A stretch of DNA of 21,143 nucleotides from CAZNPL01 sp964574815 (GTDB lineage Bacteria; Planctomycetota; Phycisphaerae; UBA1845), in contig CAZNPL010000062.1 of assembly GCA_964574815.1 (NCBI GenBank), positions 1 through 21,143 of the forward strand. Reading direction: 5' to 3'. Below the pieces are notes generated by a model. That model saw only the letters and a list, made by a program, of their open reading frames with translations. It searched no databases and had not been told where the DNA came from. This document shows, in pieces, positions 16,476-21,143 of this stretch (its first letter is position 1; each line of letters opens with the position of its first letter). Both the position numbers and the translations under genes were made by a program.

Positions 16476-18776
16476 ATGAAATTGCTCAAATCCAGCCGAA
16501 AGCTCATCGTACTCTGGTGTGCAGCGCTGGCGGTGATGCTGCTGTACTTCGGTTGCGCTACCGCGCCGGACACACCGGGGACTGAAAACGACAACGGCCA
16601 GCCTGCCGACAACACGAACGACAACAGCGACAACGGCTCGGGCCCGGAACTGTCCCCGGAGGAAGTGGAGGCGGCCATCGCCGGCGCCTCAAACTATCAG
16701 GAATGGAGCGCCGCGGTGTCCAGCCGCACCGGGGACTACGAGCCCGACGAGCTCGTCCATACCTCCAACCTGATCGAACAAGCTTATCGGACCGGCGAAA
16801 TCGACGAAGAAGAATATTACCTGACACGGATCACCGCGATCTTTACGCCCGATGAACTCCGCTCACAGTACCAGGGCGCGCCAGATTCAGAGGTCGAGCC
16901 GACCTGCCTCCTGCACGCCATCCAGGCCAGGTTTGACGGGTTTTCAGCGGCCACCCAGGACAGGCTGCGGCCCTACCTGCTCTCCTTTGACGACCCCGAG
17001 AGCTACTGGTACGACCCCGACCTGCCGACGGCAGAGGAACTGATCGCCTCGAGCCCATCCGCGGTTCGGCCCGTACCCAACATGGACCGTCCCACCCCAC
17101 TCGGGAATCGCTTTATCGTCACCGGCCCGGACGGTACGGAAGATGAGCAAAACGTGGTGAGGGCGGCGCTCGAGCATGCTTACGAGGAGTACACCGACCT
17201 GGGCTTCGCCGAGCCCACGGATTGGATCCCCGTGCACCTGCAGGAACACCTGGATTACAGAGGCGTGGCGTGGATGGCCGAACTGCTTGATCACGACCGC
17301 TGCCACATCATCGTCCAGATGGACGAGGACGTGCACTTCCTGCAAGGCGTGGCTGCCCACGAGCTGTTCCACTGCTTTCAGAATTACATGGGTGAGGAGC
17401 CGGACAACTTCAACAGCGATTGGGTTCGGGAGTCGACCGCGACATGGGCCGAAGAGTTCGCCTTCCCCGACAACAACACCGAGCACGAATTCGAGGACGA
17501 GGCCTTTGCGACCTTTTCCGAACACTTCTTTGATACCAGGAACACTCGGGAGTACGCCTCGTATCTGTTCTGGTTCTTCGTCTATCACCGGGACGGCAAG
17601 ACCGGCCAGGCCGTCAAACTCCTGCTCGACGACATCTTCGAGGTGGGCGAGGACGATGCCCTGATGAACTGGCGTGAGTTCTACTACGAGTTCAAGGAAT
17701 ACGCCCTGTGGAACCTCAATACCGACCCGTTCGATTTCTACGAGGACAACGACGACGAGCCCGTACTGCCACCCACCAACGGCTCTATCGTGTACGAACA
17801 GATCCGCGAGGGCGACTCGCACTACGAAGGCCTGGACCTCTACCCGGGGGCCATCGCCTATTACGTGTACAGCATTGGCCAGAACGTGAACAAGCTGGTC
17901 ATCGACGTCGAGGACATCCAGAAGACGGCGGACAATTACAACGGCATCCAGATGGTCTGGGAGGACGGCTCCGAGGTGCACTACGAGGACCTCTCCTTCC
18001 GGGACGAGCGGGTATTCTGCCGGTCCCGGGAGGGCGAGAATGTCGACTTGATCACGCTTATCATTTCGAACGGCCAGATGGCCTCCTCGGCGAGCGAAGG
18101 CAGGCTCGATGGCAATCTGCGGATCGACGCCCGGGGGCGATGCGAGGAAGGCTGGCGCGGCTTTGTGGAGTGCCGAAGCCGATCGTCGGGAATCGGACAG
18201 GGCAATCCCACCGACATCTTCCAGATCGGCACGTACAGCTCACAGACCTGGTCCCGCGTCGAGTCGAAGCTGGTGTATGACGAGCGGGACGACCGGTTCT
18301 TCAGCGTCGAAGACACGGCCAGCAAGGTCCGCTACTACCGCTGGTACTGGCCGAACGAAAACTGGGACGACTTCACCGGCGGCGTTCTGTGGGAGAAGAA
18401 GATCAGAAACGAGCAGGGCAGCACGACCATCGTTCGTGAGGTCCCTGCCGATTGCCCGCCGTCGTGCAGCGGCCTGCCGCGGGCAATCATCTCGGAAGTG
18501 GACGAGGAGGGCTATTCCACTTACATACTGCGCGAACGGAGCATAACGGGCGTCGGCACTTATGAGGCCACGCACTATGCTCTCGACGTACCCGGGACGC
18601 TGGGCCAGATGCAGGGCCACGTCCCCGACTTATGGGTGGATGAGCAGGAGGGCGCTTTCGGGCTCACCTGCCCGCCCGAAAACCTGGAACTCGTCCTCTC
18701 CAGCGACGGCCTGATGCTCAGCGGATCCTACGAATCCGAGTCCTTGACGGTCTACGCGCAATACTCGTACGAGTAG
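16476..18776 (+). CDS. Putative lipoprotein zinc metallopeptidase (gluzincin-like HELFH motif)
   Basis: A 766-residue protein. The N-terminus (MKLLKSSRKLIVLWCAALAV, then MLLYFGC) looks like a lipoprotein signal with Cys27 as the lipidated residue; the -3 residue (Tyr) is atypical. Ala at +2 fits outer-membrane sorting. A disordered Asn/Asp-rich linker (about 33-55, ENDNGQPADNTNDNSDNGSG) follows. The likely catalytic domain is about 200-460: the zinc site HELFH (His295, Glu296, His299) is followed 20 residues later by Glu319 in WVRESTATWAEE. The HExxH-x19-E spacing and the E-S-x-A-x-W-x-E context fit gluzincin-type peptidases with a glutamate third ligand. The C-terminal region (about 440-766) has beta-rich character and no motif I recognise. 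It is either a surface protease or an inactive relative; all expected ligands are present. Tryptophan and acidic residues are frequent. Confidence 0.78.
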   Translation: MKLLKSSRKLIVLWCAALAVMLLYFGCATAPDTPGTENDNGQPADNTNDNSDNGSGPELSPEEVEAAIAGASNYQEWSAAVSSRTGDYEPDELVHTSNLIEQAYRTGEIDEEEYYLTRITAIFTPDELRSQYQGAPDSEVEPTCLLHAIQARFDGFSAATQDRLRPYLLSFDDPESYWYDPDLPTAEELIASSPSAVRPVPNMDRPTPLGNRFIVTGPDGTEDEQNVVRAALEHAYEEYTDLGFAEPTDWIPVHLQEHLDYRGVAWMAELLDHDRCHIIVQMDEDVHFLQGVAAHELFHCFQNYMGEEPDNFNSDWVRESTATWAEEFAFPDNNTEHEFEDEAFATFSEHFFDTRNTREYASYLFWFFVYHRDGKTGQAVKLLLDDIFEVGEDDALMNWREFYYEFKEYALWNLNTDPFDFYEDNDDEPVLPPTNGSIVYEQIREGDSHYEGLDLYPGAIAYYVYSIGQNVNKLVIDVEDIQKTADNYNGIQMVWEDGSEVHYEDLSFRDERVFCRSREGENVDLITLIISNGQMASSASEGRLDGNLRIDARGRCEEGWRGFVECRSRSSGIGQGNPTDIFQIGTYSSQTWSRVESKLVYDERDDRFFSVEDTASKVRYYRWYWPNENWDDFTGGVLWEKKIRNEQGSTTIVREVPADCPPSCSGLPRAIISEVDEEGYSTYILRERSITGVGTYEATHYALDVPGTLGQMQGHVPDLWVDEQEGAFGLTCPPENLELVLSSDGLMLSGSYESESLTVYAQYSYE

Positions 18777-18854
18777 ACATGGAGTTTGAGTTTAGGGTCA
18801 GAGCGCATTTAGTCGATAGTGGGTGATCGCTGCTCCATTTGTCTGCGACGACCG

Positions 18855-18871
18855 CGCCGGCCGTGCCGGCG
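18855..18871. terminator. Weak hairpin between two convergent genes
   Basis: CGCCGGC (18855-18861) and GCCGGCG (18865-18871) form a 7-bp stem with a CGT loop, in the 147-base gap between the convergent peptidase and selenoprotein genes. Neither side has a proper T tract (AGTTTCG on the plus side), so a terminator role is inferred mostly from position. Confidence 0.25.
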
Positions 18872-18923
18872 AGTTTCGTGCCGCGACGACGATGATGGAG
18901 CGCTTATCCCCGCCCACGTCGCG

Positions 18924-20072
18924 CTAGCCGGACGGCCGCTCAGCAAGAAGCGCTTCGACAAGTCTGGTCACGCGATCCTCCGCCGGGTAACCGGCATACC
19001 GGAGCGTCCCCCGTCGGTCGATCACAAACAGGACCGGCGGAGCACCCCCACCCACTGCCTGGTAACACAGATCCCGCAGTTTATCCGATGAAACCAGGAA
19101 CAGCTCAGCGTTCTCGCCGAATGCCGCCCGAAAAGGCGCTCTTTCGAGAACCGCAAGCTGATCGAAATCGACGCCCACGACTTCAAGCGCACCAAGGACA
19201 GCACCTTCCGCGGACCGGTCGATCGTGACTCCCTCTCTTCTCAACGCCTCAAGCGCGCTCTGCGAGACGTGACCGCCCGCGCCGGTGACCCCCAGTTCTA
19301 CAAGTCTTACGAGTGCTGAATTCTGCTCGACGCTCTGCTTCAGCGCCCGCTCGACTTGTTTCATCGATTCATCGAACGAGATGCTCACAAGCGCCAGTCC
19401 GGTGGTGTGCTTCCGCATCAGTTCCTGGAGCCAACCTAGCTCCGCGATGCACGGCCCTCACCACGAGGCCCACCACTGAATGAGAACGACCTTTCCCAGA
19501 AGCTGCTTCGATTCAATGGCCGGTTTCCCGGGGCGTCCGAAAGCAAACGGAAACGATTCGCCTTCGACAGGGTACGACAGCCGAATGCCTTCCTTGATGA
19601 GTTCCTTTTGCGCTTCGGCGGCCTGGCGTTTCTGCTTCTCCGGGCTAAGGTGCTCCACGCCGAGGTACTTGAGCGTCTTATCCCCGAGGCTGACCTCTTT
19701 CATCTGGATAAATGCCCCTGGAGCGCCGCACGCAAGATTGGAGCCACTTGGCAAGCGCTCCTTTTTCTCGTCAAACGCAACCAGCCGCACTCTGGAGTCA
19801 CCGCCGGATCCACAGACGAGTAATGGCATCCGATCCGCCAGACTGACTAACTGCGGCGAGAGTCTCGCATCCTCCAGCTGAAGAAGAGCCACCCATTGGG
19901 TCCGCTCTTCGGCGCCCTCCGTCGAAGAAGGACGCACTTTGATTTCAACCAGAGCAGGCCTGAAGAGCCACTCCCAGACACCGTCGCTCTCAAACTGGGT
20001 CGGGGTATCCTGGCCCAAGCCGACCGCCCCAAAGACCAAAACAACAAATGAAGACAGAAAATACCGCTTCAT
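18924..20072 (-). CDS. Predicted selenoprotein: exported TlpA/ResA-like thioredoxin-fold oxidoreductase with UxxC active site (UGA = Sec205)
   Basis: This is 382 residues if the in-frame TGA at 19458-19460 is read as selenocysteine. ATG 20072 has an excellent Shine-Dalgarno and starts a signal peptide (MKRYFLSSFVVLVFGAVGLG, 1-20). Residues 22-190 form an unrecognised N-terminal domain with Cys87 and Cys115. The thioredoxin domain starts at LLGKVVLIQWWASW (191-204), then Sec205-Gly-Pro-Cys208, exactly where TlpA-family proteins have CGPC. It continues with LALVSISFDES, a cis-Pro at Pro346 in GAPPVLFVIDRRG, and the terminal helix VTRLVEALLAE. The 177 codons after the TGA stay in the same frame and complete the fold. 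About 60 extra residues (about 248-308) lie between the strand after the active site and the cis-Pro. A SECIS-like hairpin follows the TGA. The family catalyses thiol-disulfide exchange in the periplasm; the substrate is unknown. The alternative is a pseudogene with a Cys-to-stop mutation (TGC/TGT to TGA), disfavoured by the hairpin and the intact downstream frame. Confidence 0.85.
19414..19460 (-). promoter_or_regulatory. Candidate bacterial SECIS element with its UGA codon
   Basis: Numbering from the first base after UGA: an upper stem pairs GGAGC (+15 to +19, 19443-19439) with GCUCC (+27 to +31, 19431-19427), extended by a U-G pair, leaving the apical loop AGGUU (+21 to +25, 19437-19433). 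A lower stem pairs GCAUC (+8 to +12) with GAUGC (+39 to +43), flanked by G-U wobbles on both sides. The loop begins 21 nt after UGA and has G as its second base, within the known rules for bacterial SECIS elements (loop 16-37 nt from UGA, G in the first two loop positions). The AGGU loop also resembles that of E. coli fdhF. The hairpin would recruit SelB-GTP-Sec-tRNA. Confidence 0.75.
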
Positions 20073-20081
20073 GTTGTGATT

Positions 20082-20087
20082 CCTCCT
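20082..20087 (-). promoter_or_regulatory. Strong Shine-Dalgarno (AGGAGG) of the selenoprotein gene
   Basis: On the minus strand AGGAGG, within AAAAGGAGGAA, lies 9 nt before ATG 20072. It fixes the start at the signal peptide; the frame is open 49 codons further upstream (to 20219) but that part is not expected to be translated. It is one of the strongest ribosome sites in the window, evidence that the gene is translated and not decayed. Confidence 0.85.
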
Positions 20088-20618
20088 TTTGGTAAAAGGG
20101 CTCATTCCATTCCGTTTTGCCCGCTCGTCCGTTCCTGCGGACGGACTCGTCAAGATCGGTTTGGCAGCGGCAGCGGTGATGCCGACGGCAACCGTCACGC
20201 ACATCGGGCCTACGTTCACCGTGCAGCATCAAGGCGATACGATCCATACGCCGCTTACCTGCCACCGCCAATGGTACCACGTTCGTCGTCAGTCCGCAGC
20301 CTCTGTTGCGCAACGAAAAAGAGGTCGTATCCGGAACATACCCGGAAAAGGGGCTTGAATGCCATTAAGCTAAGCCGCATCTCGTTGATTTCTCAGGCGT
20401 TTGCGCAATTGCCAGCGTGGGCGGGTCATGAGGGTGTACGACTTCGGGCGACGCTTGACGCAACGCGGCTCAATGCGCTTTGCACGCGGCGGATTGACGC
20501 CATTACTTGGGAAGCGGAATGAGCGGCTTCGCCGGCTGCAACCATCGCCAGGCGTCAATGAAGCTGATGCGATGCGGTTTGACCCGTCACCGATGTGCCG
20601 CCTTGATCGTCACCAGCC
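20088..20618. other. Gene-free stretch upstream of the selenoprotein gene
   Basis: No open frame here has recognisable content; an 82-codon plus-strand frame (20401-20649) is Arg-rich and runs into the repeat copy, so I do not call it. The promoter of the minus-strand selenoprotein gene should lie in the first 300 bases, but I could not identify a confident -35/-10 pair. Confidence 0.45.
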
Positions 20619-20792
20619 GAACCACGGCCACCGGGCTGTACCCAGATAAAGGAGCACCGCCTGCCGAACGACCCACCGCAATCGGCACCGCGAGCAAAGC
20701 AGGGCGGGTTCGACCCGCCGGAGAGGTGTCCCTTGCGCAGCACCGTAGGGTGCATCTTGGTGCACCTGTTTACTCAAGCCGGCAAACGAACG
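20619..20792. repeat. Modular interspersed repeat, copy 1
   Basis: The left module (20619-20693) matches 21001-21075 at roughly 87 percent identity (about 10 differences in 75, mostly transitions). The right end ACTCAAGCCGGCAAACGAAC (from 20772) matches 21123-21143 with one difference. The core between them differs from copy 2: it carries a hairpin GGCGGGT-TCG-ACCCGCC (20703-20719) and a second inverted repeat GGTGCA/TGCACC (20749-20766). It is not coding in any convincing frame and is probably a dispersed non-coding element of this genome. Confidence 0.7.
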
Positions 20793-20849
20793 CCACGATC
20801 ACCAACCCACGCGCGACCGCCCTCCGGCTGATGGCTGAAGGCTTCCTCC

Positions 20850-20877
20850 TGACCACTGAAAACTGACCACTGACAAC
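20850..20877. repeat. Short tandem repeat built from TGACCAC-type heptamers
   Basis: Two 14-nt units, TGACCACTGAAAAC and TGACCACTGACAAC, lie in tandem with one mismatch. Each is itself two related heptamers (TGACCAC, TGAAAAC/TGACAAC). Heptamer-periodic intergenic repeats of this kind occur in several bacterial groups. It sits between the two modular repeat copies. Confidence 0.65.
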
Positions 20878-21000
20878 TCGTCGGTCCCATAACAACCCCC
20901 CTCCCGCACATGATATCGCCTGTACAACAAAATCCCCCAAAACCTGGAACAACTCCCATGTTCTTTAGGCGCAAGCGGGAGAGCAAAGGGCCCTCCCCAG

Positions 21001-21143
21001 GAACCGCGGCCGCCGAGCCGTACCCAGGTAAAGGAGCACCGCCTGCCAAACAACCCAACGCAATCAGCACCGCAAAAGCGGGGGCGCGCCATCCTTCGCG
21101 AAGCGAAGGGTGGGGGACGGACACTCAAGCCGGCAAAGGAACG
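21001..21143. repeat. Modular interspersed repeat, copy 2 (reaches the window edge)
   Basis: It shares the left module (21001-21075) and right end (21123-21143) with copy 1. Its core is instead an 11-bp hairpin with one G-U wobble: CCATCCTTCGC (21089-21099), loop GAA, then the complementary arm to 21113. The right end of this copy may continue beyond the window. Confidence 0.7.

Noticed and set aside
16944..17981. 345-codon minus-strand open frame
   Set aside because: It is antisense to the peptidase catalytic region. The Val/His/Leu-rich translation is the complement of acidic codons, not a protein family.
19458..20219. A separate 253-codon gene ending at TGA 19458, with the 164-codon frame 18924-19418 as a second gene
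   Set aside because: Both are in the same frame, the first ends inside an active-site motif, and the second lacks a ribosome site and starts in the middle of the thioredoxin helix. One selenoprotein gene explains all of it. The first 49 codons of the 253-codon frame precede the strong Shine-Dalgarno start at 20072.
20401..20649. 82-codon plus-strand open frame
   Set aside because: It has no ribosome site, is Arg-rich and runs into a repeat copy; there is no evidence that it is coding.

Overview
The window looks like a chromosomal fragment of a high-GC planctomycete, probably of the Phycisphaerae type. This rests on long secreted proteins with dockerin-like EF-hand pairs and pre-peptidase-C-like domains, a lipoprotein with an Asn/Asp-rich linker, GC-rich code with long antisense shadow frames, and planctomycete-style modular intergenic repeats. 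I saw no rRNA, tRNA, CRISPR array or insertion sequence.

Layout. Bases 1-339 hold a strong 17-bp hairpin terminator and no gene. Two genes follow on the minus strand: a very large membrane sensor histidine kinase (340-5703; periplasmic propeller, six PAS domains, HisKA/HATPase, no receiver domain) and a secreted protein with a GspG-like tail (6113-7444). A 1.1-kb gene-free stretch with several inverted and direct repeats leads to a plus-strand gene for a 1299-residue exported protein (8587-12486), closed by a clear intrinsic terminator. A two-gene operon then encodes a MacB/LolD-type ABC exporter: ATPase (12780-13520) and a 10-TM double-FtsX permease (13477-16356), overlapping by 44 bases. 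Next comes a lipoprotein with a gluzincin-like HELFH...E zinc-protease signature (16476-18776).

The most important gene is on the minus strand at 18924-20072. It appears as two open frames separated by one TGA, but both halves are in the same frame and together make one exported TlpA/ResA-like thioredoxin-fold protein of 382 residues. The TGA falls exactly on the first cysteine of the CxxC active site (WWASW-U-GPC). Immediately downstream, the RNA folds into a two-storey hairpin with an AGGUU apical loop starting 21 nt after the UGA, matching bacterial SECIS geometry. I read this as a selenoprotein (Sec205), which standard gene callers would split or call a pseudogene.

The right end (20619-21143) carries two diverged copies of a modular repeat with conserved flanks and different palindromic cores, plus a short heptamer-based tandem repeat.

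Most products are predicted to be exported or membrane-bound: a periplasm-sensing kinase, a lipoprotein/macrolide-type exporter, a surface metallopeptidase and a periplasmic selenium-dependent thiol oxidoreductase. Apart from the ABC pair, nothing in the sequence proves that these genes work together.
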